In this document: positions 17,543 to 26,193 of the stretch, in pieces
How the letters are laid out: each line of letters begins with the position of its first letter
Position numbering within the stretch: position 1 is the first letter of the stretch
DNA from: Bacillota bacterium
Lineage (GTDB): Bacteria; Bacillota; Clostridia; Tissierellales; Peptoniphilaceae
Assembly: GCA_023442775.1 (NCBI GenBank)
Contig: JAEZXH010000008.1
Span: 26,809 to 90,808 of the forward strand
DNA length: 64,000 nt
Reading direction: 5' to 3'
The notes under the pieces: model-generated
The model's database searches: none
What the model saw: the letters and a program-made list of their open reading frames with translations, nothing else
Told to the model about the DNA's origin: nothing
Made by a program: the position numbers and the translations under genes

Positions 17543-18805
17543 GTGGAAAAGATTTTGGTGCGCCCCTCTGGTCCCCTACAGGGAAAAGTCAGGGTCAGTG
17601 GAGCGAAGAATGCGGCCCTTCCCATTTTGGCAGCCTGTTTGTTGGGAACGGAAGATATTATCTTGGAAGAGGTGCCGCAGTTAAAAGATGTGGAGATTAT
17701 GTGCGAGGTGCTTAGGAGCCTTGGCGCCGAGGTGGAGGCCTTGGGACCGGGGAGCTGGCGCATCAACGCAAAAAACCTCTCGAGTTATGAGACGAAATAT
17801 GAACTCATGAGTAAGATGCGCGCCTCCTTCCTCGTCATGGGGCCCCTCTTGGGACGCCTCGGACGGACGGAAAATTCCCTTCCCGGAGGCTGCAGCATTG
17901 GGTCGCGGCCCATCGACCTGCACCTCAAGGGCTTCAAGGCTTTGGGTGCCGAGGTGGTGTCGGACTTTGGAAACATCTCCGCCTCCTGTGACCACTTGGT
18001 CGGGGATAAGATTTACCTCGATTTCCCCTCGGTGGGGGCGACGGAAAACATTATGATGGCGGCGGTTCTCGCCGAAGGAGAGACGGTCATCGACAACGCG
18101 GCGATGGAGCCGGAGATTGTCGACCTCTCGAACTTCCTGCGCAAGATGGGGGCCAACGTCACCGGAGCCGGGACCAACACCATCAAGATCAAGGGCGTGA
18201 AGACCTTAAAAGGTGCTCGTCACAGCATCATGCCCGACCGCATCGAGGCGGGGACCTTTATGGTGGCGGCGGCGATTACGAAGGGGGATGTCCTCGTGGA
18301 GAACGTCATCGCCTCCCACATGAAGCCGGTGATTGCAAAGCTCGAAGAGGCAGGCTGCTCCATCTCCGAAGAGGACGACGCCATTCGGGTGAAGGCCGAG
18401 GGGCCCTTGAAGGGATTTGACATCAAGACCTTGCCCTATCCGGGATTTCCCACGGACATGCAGGCCCAGTTCCTCGCCCTGATGACGAAGCTCGAAGGGC
18501 AAAGTACCGTGACGGAAACGGTCTTTGAAAACCGGTTCATGCACGTGGAAGAGCTCCAGAAGATGGGGGCGGAGATTCGCGTCGACGAACGGAAGGCCTT
18601 TGTCTTCGGCGGACGTCCCTTGAAGGGGGCCAAGGTCAAGGCCACGGACCTGCGCGCAGGGGCGGCCCTCATCCTCGCTGGACTCGTCGCCGAAGGGACC
18701 ACGGAAATTGGAGAGATTTACCACATCGACCGTGGTTATGAAGAGATTGAAAAGAAGTTTTGCGGCCTCGGGGCGCGCCTCGAACGCGTGGACATCGACG
18801 AGTAA
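17543..18805 (+). CDS. murA: UDP-N-acetylglucosamine 1-carboxyvinyltransferase
   Basis: 420 aa, full length. It transfers enolpyruvate from PEP to UDP-GlcNAc, the first committed step of peptidoglycan synthesis. Lys22/Asn23 (SGAKNAALP) bind PEP, and Cys117 in PGGCSIGSRP is the catalytic, fosfomycin-alkylated cysteine, so fosfomycin target sensitivity is expected. It starts with GTG after a GAGAGGGAG ribosome binding site. Many Firmicutes carry two murA genes; only this one is in the window. Confidence 0.95.
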   Translation: MEKILVRPSGPLQGKVRVSGAKNAALPILAACLLGTEDIILEEVPQLKDVEIMCEVLRSLGAEVEALGPGSWRINAKNLSSYETKYELMSKMRASFLVMGPLLGRLGRTENSLPGGCSIGSRPIDLHLKGFKALGAEVVSDFGNISASCDHLVGDKIYLDFPSVGATENIMMAAVLAEGETVIDNAAMEPEIVDLSNFLRKMGANVTGAGTNTIKIKGVKTLKGARHSIMPDRIEAGTFMVAAAITKGDVLVENVIASHMKPVIAKLEEAGCSISEEDDAIRVKAEGPLKGFDIKTLPYPGFPTDMQAQFLALMTKLEGQSTVTETVFENRFMHVEELQKMGAEIRVDERKAFVFGGRPLKGAKVKATDLRAGAALILAGLVAEGTTEIGEIYHIDRGYEEIEKKFCGLGARLERVDIDE

Positions 18806-18832
18806 CCCTCCCCTCCGGGGGGGACTCTTTGA
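18801..18832 (+). terminator. Terminator-like hairpin after murA
   Basis: GAGT-AA-CCCTCCCC-TCC-GGGGGGG-ACTC-TTTG: a strong stem but a very short T-run, so it may attenuate rather than stop transcription into the peptidase operon, for which no clear promoter is visible. Confidence 0.45.
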
Positions 18833-18873
18833 ACAGAGGACTTTTCCTCGGCACTAGGAGAAAGGAGGAAACT

Positions 18874-19635
18874 GTGTACGAAGAAGCACAACAGAGAAGG
18901 CGCCCGGTGATTGGCATCTGTGGTGCCAGGACGAGAATGAGCGATTCTCGCTTTGGGGAGCGCGAACTCTCCTATGTCAACGGCAGTTACATCCGTGCCG
19001 TCACCACAAACGGCGGCGTTCCCCTCATCATCCCCTTCTCCCACTGTCCCCAAAACGCCGTCGCCCTCCTCGATTACTGCAACGGAGTCATCTTTCCCGG
19101 GGGCACCGACGTGAGTCCAGAACTCTTTGGGGAAGAGCCCTCAAGAGACTTGGGACCCGTGGACCCGGAGGTGGATGATTGCCTTCGCGAAGTGATGCTC
19201 GAGTGTCTTCACCGGGCGATGCCCATGCTGACCATCTGTAAGGGGATGCAGCTCTTAAACATCCTCATGGGAGGCACCCTCTACCAAGACCTCGCCCATC
19301 GGGAGGCGAAGTCCATCAGTCACCTGCAATTCATCGACAGAAGCTTTGCCTTCCACCGTGTGGAGTTCGCCAAGGACTCGCGAATGGCCCAGATCTTTGG
19401 GCAGGACCACATTATGACCAACTCGTTGCACCACCAGGCCCTCAAGGAATTGGCCCCGGGCCTTCGAAAAGTGGGGTGGACCGCCGATGGGCTCATCGAG
19501 GCGGTGGAGGGGAAGGACAGCCCGGTCCTCGGGGTCCAGTGGCACCCAGAGGACATGCTCTTAAACCCTAGAAATGCCTTGATGAACAATCTCTTTCGAG
19601 TCTTTATCGAGGAGATGGCAGGAGGTGCGCGATGA
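18874..19635 (+). CDS. Class I glutamine amidotransferase-like peptidase C26 (gamma-glutamyl hydrolase type)
   Basis: 253 aa. The nucleophile Cys lies in LTICKGMQLLN, the catalytic His in QWHPED, and the family's GVIFPGGTDVSPELF segment is present. These define the C26/PuuD-like group that cleaves gamma-glutamyl bonds such as gamma-glutamyl-GABA or folate polyglutamates. The GTG start at 18874 follows AAAGGAGGAA; earlier frame codons lie in the murA hairpin region. It overlaps the next gene (M20 peptidase) by 4 nt and heads an operon with an oligopeptide ABC importer, so the likely job is removal of gamma-glutamyl groups from imported compounds. The exact substrate is unknown. Confidence 0.85.
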   Translation: MYEEAQQRRRPVIGICGARTRMSDSRFGERELSYVNGSYIRAVTTNGGVPLIIPFSHCPQNAVALLDYCNGVIFPGGTDVSPELFGEEPSRDLGPVDPEVDDCLREVMLECLHRAMPMLTICKGMQLLNILMGGTLYQDLAHREAKSISHLQFIDRSFAFHRVEFAKDSRMAQIFGQDHIMTNSLHHQALKELAPGLRKVGWTADGLIEAVEGKDSPVLGVQWHPEDMLLNPRNALMNNLFRVFIEEMAGGAR

Positions 19636-20846
19636 ACCTCAAGGAATTCGTCGCTCTCGTGAAAGAGGGGGAGGAGCAGGTCATCCGTCATCGGCGCCAC
19701 ATTCACGCCCATCCCGAGCTCTCCTTTGAAGAAGAGGAGACGGCGAAGTACGTGGAATCCGTCCTCGATGAACTGGAGATTCCCCACGAGCGCATTGCGA
19801 AGACGGGAGTCGTTGGGCGCATTGAGACCCATCGCGACGGGAAGACCATCATGATTCGCGCCGACATGGATGCCCTCCCCGTAGAGGAGGAGACGGGACT
19901 GCCCTTCGCCTCGACAAAGGCCGGGGTCATGCACGCCTGTGGCCACGACGTCCACACCGCAAATCTTCTGGGAGTGGCCCGTGTCTTAAAGACCCTTGAA
20001 CCAAAGCTGACCGGGCGCTTCATCCTCCTCTTCCAACCCGCGGAAGAAGCGGGGGGAGGCGGACGAGAAGTGGTGAAGGAAGGCCTTCTTCACGAGGTGG
20101 ACATGGCCATAGGCCTTCACGTCATGCCCGAACCCATCGGAACGATTTTTCTCGGAGACGGGGCGATGAGTGCCTATTCCGATGGATTCACCATTGACGT
20201 CTACGGAAAGGCGGCCCACACCTCAAAACCCCAGGAGGGCATCGATGCCCTCTACGTGGCGGCGAAACTCATCGACGCTCTCTATGGTCTCATGGCCAAG
20301 GGCCTCGACCCGAAGGAAGTGGCAACCCTCTCCCTCGGCGTCATCGAAGGGGGCACAGCGCCAAACATCGTCCCCGACCACGTCACCATCAAGGGGATGA
20401 CGAGGGCCTTGAGCCTCGAGGCACGATCCGCCCTTCACGACGAAATTTCCGCCCTCGTGACAAGTCTCTCGAAGGCCTATGGGGCTCGGGGAGAGTTTAC
20501 CTACAAACCGGGGTATCCGGCGGTGTACAACGACTCCACCCTCTTTTCACAGGCTGAAAAATTTTTAGAAAAACACCTTTCCCCATTGATGAAAGAGTGT
20601 AGAACGGGTATAAATGAACTAGCTGACCCACAATTGGTCACTCATCCAGAGCCGCGCCTTGGGGCCGAGGACTTTGGATTCTATGCGCAAGAGGTACCCT
20701 CCCTCTTCCTCTGGTTGGGAACGGGAGAGTCCTATCCCCAACACAATGGACGATTCACCGTGGACGAATCGGCGATTGTACTGGCCACTTGCGTACTGAG
20801 TTTGTTGGCGCTTCATCTTACAGATCACAAGGAGGTAATTGCATGA
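19632..20846 (+). CDS. M20D family amidohydrolase/peptidase of the peptide-uptake operon
   Basis: 404 aa. IRADMDALPVEE, MHACGHDVHTANLLG, QPAEEAGGGG and GKAAHTSKP give the complete M20D metal site, catalytic Glu and lid His; HNGRFTVDES is the final ligand region. It is cytoplasmic and the closest of the six window copies to textbook aminoacylase/HipO/AbgB enzymes. It overlaps the C26 peptidase upstream and the substrate-binding lipoprotein downstream by 4 nt each, so peptide import, gamma-glutamyl cleavage and amide hydrolysis appear coupled. Confidence 0.92.
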   Translation: MNLKEFVALVKEGEEQVIRHRRHIHAHPELSFEEEETAKYVESVLDELEIPHERIAKTGVVGRIETHRDGKTIMIRADMDALPVEEETGLPFASTKAGVMHACGHDVHTANLLGVARVLKTLEPKLTGRFILLFQPAEEAGGGGREVVKEGLLHEVDMAIGLHVMPEPIGTIFLGDGAMSAYSDGFTIDVYGKAAHTSKPQEGIDALYVAAKLIDALYGLMAKGLDPKEVATLSLGVIEGGTAPNIVPDHVTIKGMTRALSLEARSALHDEISALVTSLSKAYGARGEFTYKPGYPAVYNDSTLFSQAEKFLEKHLSPLMKECRTGINELADPQLVTHPEPRLGAEDFGFYAQEVPSLFLWLGTGESYPQHNGRFTVDESAIVLATCVLSLLALHLTDHKEVIA

Positions 20847-22387
20847 AAAAGAGTGCCCTGATTTTGTCAGTGACCCTCTTGGCAGGGACACTTCTCACCG
20901 CCTGCGGTGGCGGAGGTGCTGGCACCACTGGCGGTGCCGAAAAGACCGATCGTGAGGCCTTAACCGTTGCCGTCTCTGCCGATGCGACGAGTCTCGACCC
21001 CATCTCGTACAATGACATCTACTCTGAGAATGTCATGAAACAAATCTACAATAAGCTCATGGAGCAAGACGAAGAGGGCGAACTGGTCCCAGGACTTGCG
21101 GAGAGCATTGAGCAGCCCGATCCCCAGACCTTTGTGGTCCACCTTCGTGAAGGGATCCAATTCTCCAATGGCAACCCCCTCACCGCCGAGGATGTGGTCT
21201 ACTCTCTCACCCGTCTGACCACCTCTCCGAAATATGCCTACATCTACGACAAGATCGACACCGACTCCTTTGAGACCCCCGACGACTACACGGTGCGCTT
21301 CCGCTTGAAGAGTCCCGATGGGTCCTTCCTCATGGCCCTGTCCCACCCGGCGGCGTCGATTGTGGACAAGGAGACGGTGGAAGCAGCAGGGGATGGCTAC
21401 GCCAAGGCTCCCGTGGGAACCGGGCCCTTTAAGCTCGAATCCTGGAAGGAACTGGACAACATCACCCTCACGAAGAACGACACCTACTACGGCGACGCTC
21501 CCGCCTTTAACAAGATGGTCTTAAAAGTCATCGCCGAGCCCAACAACCGCCTCATCGAACTCGAGAGCGGCCAAGTGGATGTGGCCTATGAGATTGCCCC
21601 CAACGACATTGCGAAGGTCGAGGAAAATGACGCCCTCACCCTCTACCGCAAACTGGACAACTCGGTCCACTTCCTCGGGATGAACGTGGAGAATGGCCCC
21701 TTTACGAACCCGAAGGCCCGGGAGGCCCTCTCCCACGCCATGAACCTCCAAGAGATGGTGGATTCGGTGTATATGGGAGTCGGCAAGGTAGCGACGAGTA
21801 CGGTCAACCCCAACTTCCCCTACTCCATCGCGGACACGATGAAGGCCCCCGAGTACAACGCGGAAGAGGCGAAGAAGCTCTTTGAAGAAGCTGGCGTCGC
21901 CCCCGGCACTACCTTTAAGATTTACACCAACGACAACCAACAGCGTCAAGACATGGCGACGATTCTCCAAGCGAAGCTTCAAGAGATCGGCTATGACGCC
22001 ACCATCACCACCCTCGAGTGGGGTGCTTACGTCGAGGCCCTCTCCCACAAGGAACACGACATCTTCTTCATGAGCTGGTCGCCTTCCGTGGTGGACCCCC
22101 ACTATGCTCTCTACGGTCCCTTCCACTCCAAGAATAAGGGTGTGGGCCCGAACTACATGTTCTACGGCAACCCCACCTTGGATGACCTCTTAGACCGTGG
22201 GATCGCCATGGAAAATGGCCCCGAGCGCGAAGGAGTCTACAAGGATGCCCAGGAACTTCTCGGCAAGGAACTTCCCTGGATTCCCGTGGCCTATGGGGAA
22301 CAGGTCTTTGCAGCACAAAAGTACGTGAAGAACCTCACCCCCTCTGCCTCCAGTTCTCAAACCCTTTACAAGATCACCTTCGAGTAA
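20843..22387 (+). CDS. Oligopeptide/dipeptide ABC transporter substrate-binding lipoprotein
   Basis: 514 aa of the SBP family 5 (OppA/DppA). A lipoprotein signal with lipobox LLTAC at about residues 15-20 is followed by a Gly-rich linker, so it is membrane-anchored outside the cell. Typical segments: LTVAVSADATSLDP, LREGIQFSNGNPLTAEDVVYS and GTGPFKLESW. ATG 20843 overlaps the previous stop and has AAGGAGGTAATTGC upstream. It feeds the permeases and ATPases encoded next. Confidence 0.93.
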   Translation: MKKSALILSVTLLAGTLLTACGGGGAGTTGGAEKTDREALTVAVSADATSLDPISYNDIYSENVMKQIYNKLMEQDEEGELVPGLAESIEQPDPQTFVVHLREGIQFSNGNPLTAEDVVYSLTRLTTSPKYAYIYDKIDTDSFETPDDYTVRFRLKSPDGSFLMALSHPAASIVDKETVEAAGDGYAKAPVGTGPFKLESWKELDNITLTKNDTYYGDAPAFNKMVLKVIAEPNNRLIELESGQVDVAYEIAPNDIAKVEENDALTLYRKLDNSVHFLGMNVENGPFTNPKAREALSHAMNLQEMVDSVYMGVGKVATSTVNPNFPYSIADTMKAPEYNAEEAKKLFEEAGVAPGTTFKIYTNDNQQRQDMATILQAKLQEIGYDATITTLEWGAYVEALSHKEHDIFFMSWSPSVVDPHYALYGPFHSKNKGVGPNYMFYGNPTLDDLLDRGIAMENGPEREGVYKDAQELLGKELPWIPVAYGEQVFAAQKYVKNLTPSASSSQTLYKITFE

Positions 22388-22395
22388 CCATCTCT

Positions 22396-22421
22396 GAGGG
22401 GGAGTCCAAGGACTCTCCCTC
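22396..22421 (+). other. Intercistronic hairpin between binding protein and permease genes
   Basis: GAGGGGGAGTCC-AA-GGACTCTCCCTC pairs over 12 bp with a single G-U and is followed only by GTCTTTAT. Such stems commonly protect the abundant binding-protein mRNA and partly attenuate the permease genes. Confidence 0.6.
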
Positions 22422-22439
22422 GTCTTTATAGGAGGTTCT

Positions 22440-23360
22440 ATGCTTCGATATACCCTGCGTCGCCTCTTGGTTCTCATCCCTACCCTTCTCGGCGTAAGCT
22501 TTATTGTCTTTGGCCTCCTGTACTTAACTCCCGGGGATGCAGTGACCGCCTCCATGGGGGCCAACGCTCCCCAATCCGCCATCGATGCCCAGAGAGAGGC
22601 CCTCGGCTTAAACGACCCCTTCCTCGTCCAATACGGACGCTTTCTCGGCGGGGTTCTTCACGGGGACCTGGGACAGAGTTATTACACCCACAAAGACGTC
22701 GCCGACACCTTGATGGCCGTCTTTCCCAACACGGTAAAACTCTCCCTCTTGGCCCTTGGGGTCGCCTGTTTCTTTGGCCTGGGCTTTGGGATTCTCTCCG
22801 CGGTGAAGAGAGATAGCATCTTCGACCAGGTCTCCATGATTCTTGGCCTCATCGGTCTCGCCATGCCCATCTTCTGGTCGGGACTCTTGCTCATCCTCTT
22901 TTTTAGTGTGCGACTGAAGTGGTTCCCCTCTAGTGGGTTCAACTCCTTCTCCGCCATGGTGCTGCCCGCCCTCGCCCTCGGATTTCAATCCACGGCGGTG
23001 ATTATGCGTCAGACGAGGGCCGTTCTCCTCGTGGAACTGGGGCAAGACTACATCCGCACCGCAAGGGCGAAGGGTCTCTCCGAGGGGCGCATCCTCGCCG
23101 TCCACGCCTTGAAGAACACCCTCATCACCGTCCTCACCGTCATCGGCCTTCAGATGGGAACCCTCCTCGGAGGCTCCGTCTTGACGGAGACCATCTTCTC
23201 CATCCCCGGGCTTGGCCGCCTCATGGTGGATTCAGTGAAGACGAGGGACTATCCCATCATCCTCGGGGGCGTTATGCTCATCGCCGCCACCTATACCTTG
23301 ATTTCCATCGTCGTCGATCTCCTCTACGGCGTGGTCAATCCCCGTGTTCGTCCCAGATAG
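22440..23360 (+). CDS. Peptide ABC transporter permease (DppB/OppB type)
   Basis: 306 aa, six membrane helices. The LRRLLVLIPTLLGVSFIVF start and the EAA loop with RTARAKGLSEGRIL are hallmarks of DppB-type permeases. Located after the substrate-binding protein with AGGAGG seven nt from ATG. It pairs with the DppC-type permease to form the translocation channel. Confidence 0.93.
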   Translation: MLRYTLRRLLVLIPTLLGVSFIVFGLLYLTPGDAVTASMGANAPQSAIDAQREALGLNDPFLVQYGRFLGGVLHGDLGQSYYTHKDVADTLMAVFPNTVKLSLLALGVACFFGLGFGILSAVKRDSIFDQVSMILGLIGLAMPIFWSGLLLILFFSVRLKWFPSSGFNSFSAMVLPALALGFQSTAVIMRQTRAVLLVELGQDYIRTARAKGLSEGRILAVHALKNTLITVLTVIGLQMGTLLGGSVLTETIFSIPGLGRLMVDSVKTRDYPIILGGVMLIAATYTLISIVVDLLYGVVNPRVRPR

Positions 23361-23369
23361 GAGGTGACT

Positions 23370-24218
23370 ATGGTGAAGACAACATCTCGTGCCATGGAAT
23401 TTTGGCACCAATTTCGTAAGAACCGCCTCGCCGTCGTGGGACTGGTGATTCTCCTGGTGATGGTCCTAGGGGCCATCCTCGCCCCCCTCGTCGCCCCGGC
23501 GGGCTATGACACCCAGGACCTCTCCCAGAGGTTTCAAAGCCCAAGTGCCGCCCACTTCTTTGGGACGGATAACTTTGGACGGGACATCTTCTCCCGGGTC
23601 CTCTATGGAGCCCAGATTTCCCTGGCCATTGGCCTCGGCTCCATGGTCATCTCCGTGGCCATCGGCATGGTCCTAGGGGCCATCGCCGGATACACGGGAG
23701 GGGTCGTCGATGGTCTCATCATGCGCCTCATGGACATTTTCTTGTCCATCCCTCAACTCGTGTTGGCCATTGCCATTGCCGCGGCCCTTGGGGGAGGGAT
23801 GGGAAATCTCATCCTCGCCGTGAGCCTCTCCTCGATTCCTCGCTATGCCCGGATTCTTCGAGGAAGCGTCCTCGAGACCATGGAGAAGGAGTACGTCGAG
23901 GCGGCGCGGGCGACGGGAGCGAGCCACGTCCGCATCTTGGCGCGCCACATCGTCCCCAACTGCCTTGGACCCATCATCGTCCAGGCCACCCTTGGGGTCG
24001 GGGTGAGCATTTTAAGCGCCGCATCTCTCTCCTTTATCGGCATGGGCATTGAGCCCCCGAAACCCGAGTGGGGCGCCATGCTCTCCATGGGGCGCCAATA
24101 CATCCGGGACTATCCCTACATGACGCTCTTTCCAGGCCTTGCCATTGCCCTCACCGTCTTCGCCTTAAACGTCGTCGGCGATGGGTTAAGCGACGCCTTT
24201 GACCCGAAGAGGAGGTAG
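23370..24218 (+). CDS. Peptide ABC transporter permease (DppC/OppC type)
   Basis: 282 aa, six helices. HFFGTDNFGRDIFSRVLYGA is the signature of the DppC N-terminal domain, and the EAA loop reads EAARATGASHVRILARH. ATG 23370 is used; the GTG at 23364 lies inside the ribosome binding site. The gap to the upstream gene is 9 nt and to the next 1 nt. Confidence 0.93.
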   Translation: MVKTTSRAMEFWHQFRKNRLAVVGLVILLVMVLGAILAPLVAPAGYDTQDLSQRFQSPSAAHFFGTDNFGRDIFSRVLYGAQISLAIGLGSMVISVAIGMVLGAIAGYTGGVVDGLIMRLMDIFLSIPQLVLAIAIAAALGGGMGNLILAVSLSSIPRYARILRGSVLETMEKEYVEAARATGASHVRILARHIVPNCLGPIIVQATLGVGVSILSAASLSFIGMGIEPPKPEWGAMLSMGRQYIRDYPYMTLFPGLAIALTVFALNVVGDGLSDAFDPKRR

Positions 24219-24219
24219 T

Positions 24220-25194
24220 ATGAACCATCTCGTAGAATTTGATCATGTGCATACCTACTTCTTCACCGACGAAGGAGTCGTCAAGAGCGTCAACGGTGTG
24301 AGCTTCACCATCGACGAGGGAAAGACCGTCGCCGTGGTGGGGGAGAGTGGCTGCGGAAAGTCTGTGACCGCCCTCTCCCTCATGGGCCTCGTCCCGGCAC
24401 CACAGGGGCGTATCGTCGAGGGAAAGATTCTCTTTGAAGGCAAAAACCTCTTGGACCTCTCCGAGGAGGAGCGCCGCGCCCTTCGTGGCCACGCCATGGC
24501 GATGATCTTCCAAGAGCCGATGACGAGCCTCAATCCCACCCTAAAGATCGGCCTTCAGATGATGGAGGTCCTTCCAAAAACCATGGGAAAAGAGGAGAAG
24601 AGAACCATCGCCAAGGAGATGCTTGAGCGGGTGGAGATTCACGACGCCGACGCGGTGTTGAAGAGCTATCCCTTTGAACTCTCTGGGGGGATGCGCCAGC
24701 GGGTCATGATTGCCATGGGACTACTCAACCGGCCGAAGCTTCTCATCGCCGACGAGCCGACGACGGCGTTAGACGTGACGGTGCAAGCCCAGGTCTTGGA
24801 GCTTATGAATCGATTGCAGAAAAACTTTGGCACGGCGATTCTTCTCATCACCCACGACCTCGGCGTCGTGGCCCACATGGCCGATGAGGTGGTGGTCATG
24901 TATGCGGGGCGCGTCGTGGAACGAGGGATGGTGGAGGATCTCTTCGACCGTCCCCTTCACCCCTACACCAAGGGCCTCTTAAAGGCTCGTCCCACCCTCG
25001 GCGAAGAGCAGGAGCGCCTCTTTAACATCGAGGGCAGCGTCCCCAATCCCATCGATTTGCCCGAGGCCTGCGCCTTTTACGACCGCTGTCCCTACCGGAT
25101 GGAGAAGTGCCTTGAGATGGTCCCGCCGGAAATCTGCATGGGCAAAGGACATGGGGTCTCCTGCCGACTCTATGATGAGGAGGTGCAATCATGA
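24220..25194 (+). CDS. Peptide ABC transporter ATP-binding protein (DppD/OppD type)
   Basis: 324 aa. Walker A GESGCGKS, signature LSGGMRQRVMIA, Walker B LLIADEPTTALD, then the oligopeptide-specific C-terminal extension with cysteines ACAFYDRCPYRMEKC that may hold an Fe-S cluster in OppD-type ATPases. GAGGAGGTAGT precedes the ATG. Overlaps the next gene by 4 nt. Confidence 0.93.
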   Translation: MNHLVEFDHVHTYFFTDEGVVKSVNGVSFTIDEGKTVAVVGESGCGKSVTALSLMGLVPAPQGRIVEGKILFEGKNLLDLSEEERRALRGHAMAMIFQEPMTSLNPTLKIGLQMMEVLPKTMGKEEKRTIAKEMLERVEIHDADAVLKSYPFELSGGMRQRVMIAMGLLNRPKLLIADEPTTALDVTVQAQVLELMNRLQKNFGTAILLITHDLGVVAHMADEVVVMYAGRVVERGMVEDLFDRPLHPYTKGLLKARPTLGEEQERLFNIEGSVPNPIDLPEACAFYDRCPYRMEKCLEMVPPEICMGKGHGVSCRLYDEEVQS

Positions 25195-26075
25195 GTGAAC
25201 TCCTCGAGGTCAAGCACCTCACCAAGCGCTTTGTCACACGCAAGAGCCTCTTTCAACCAAAAAAGGAACTCCTCGCCGTCGACGACGTGAGTTTTTCCCT
25301 GGAAGCGGGGAAGACCCTCGGCATCGTCGGGGAGAGTGGCTCGGGAAAATCCACCTTGGCCCGGTGCGTCATGCGCCTCTACGATGACGTGGAGGGCACA
25401 ATTCTCCTCCAAGGAGAGGACATCACCCGCCTCTCCCAGCGACAGCTGCGGCCCTACCGCAAGAAGATGCAGATGGTCTTCCAAGATCCATTTAGCTCCC
25501 TCAACCCTCGGATGAGCGCCCAGGAGATCGTGGAAGAAACCCTCTACAATCAAGGGGTAGGGGACGGAAAAGAACGGCGAGAGCGGGCCCTTGAGACCAT
25601 GGAGCTCTGCGGTCTCTCCCGCTATCACGCCACCCGCTTTCCCCACGAGTTCTCCGGGGGCCAACGCCAGCGCCTCGCCATTGCACGGGCCTTTGTGAGC
25701 CGCCCCGACCTCGTCATCTGCGACGAGCCCACGAGTGCCCTCGACGTCTCCATTCAGGCCCAGATCATCAACCTCCTTATGGACCTGCAAGAGGAGATGG
25801 GCCTCTCCTACCTCTTCATCTCCCACGACCTCGCCGTGGTGGAACACATCGCCCAAGAGGTGGCAGTGATGTATCGCGGGCGCGTCGTGGAACAGGGGCC
25901 TCGAGAGGTCATCTTCCAAGACCCGCGCCACGCCTACACGAAAAGGCTCCTCGCCGCCATTCCTCCCAACCACCCGAGAGAGGCGCGCCATCTCCTTCCC
26001 GATATGGATCCCGTCTCCACGGAAGGAGAACTTGTTGAAGTTGCCCCAGGACACCTCCTCAGAGTGCTCCCCTAG
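25191..26075 (+). CDS. Peptide ABC transporter ATP-binding protein (DppF/OppF type)
   Basis: 294 aa. Walker A GESGSGKST, signature FSGGQRQRLAIA and Walker B LVICDEPTSALD. It differs from typical OppF in a short C-terminal tail without the usual cysteine motif. Last gene of the seven-gene operon. Confidence 0.92.
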   Translation: MSELLEVKHLTKRFVTRKSLFQPKKELLAVDDVSFSLEAGKTLGIVGESGSGKSTLARCVMRLYDDVEGTILLQGEDITRLSQRQLRPYRKKMQMVFQDPFSSLNPRMSAQEIVEETLYNQGVGDGKERRERALETMELCGLSRYHATRFPHEFSGGQRQRLAIARAFVSRPDLVICDEPTSALDVSIQAQIINLLMDLQEEMGLSYLFISHDLAVVEHIAQEVAVMYRGRVVEQGPREVIFQDPRHAYTKRLLAAIPPNHPREARHLLPDMDPVSTEGELVEVAPGHLLRVLP

Positions 26076-26090
26076 GGGCACTTTTCTTTT
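26061..26090 (+). terminator. Terminator of the peptide-uptake operon
   Basis: AGTG-CT-CCCC-TA-GGGG-CACT with TTTTCTTTT after; the stem spans the last codons and stop of the ATPase gene and has a 2-nt bulge. Confidence 0.75.
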
Positions 26091-26123
26091 GTTGTCGTAA
26101 AATAAAAAAGATGGGCATTTGTG

Positions 26124-26152
26124 TTGTGAAGAGAGGAGATGGTGGGTATACT
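26124..26152 (+). promoter_or_regulatory. Promoter of the metal ABC transporter operon
   Basis: TTGTGA (26124-26129), 17-nt spacer, TATACT (26147-26152). No clear MntR palindrome was recognised between it and the start codon, although AAAAATTAGTCAAACCTAAAA downstream is AT-rich and could hold one. Confidence 0.65.
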
Positions 26153-26193
26153 AGAGGAAGAAAAATTAGTCAAACCTAAAAATGGAGGTTATC

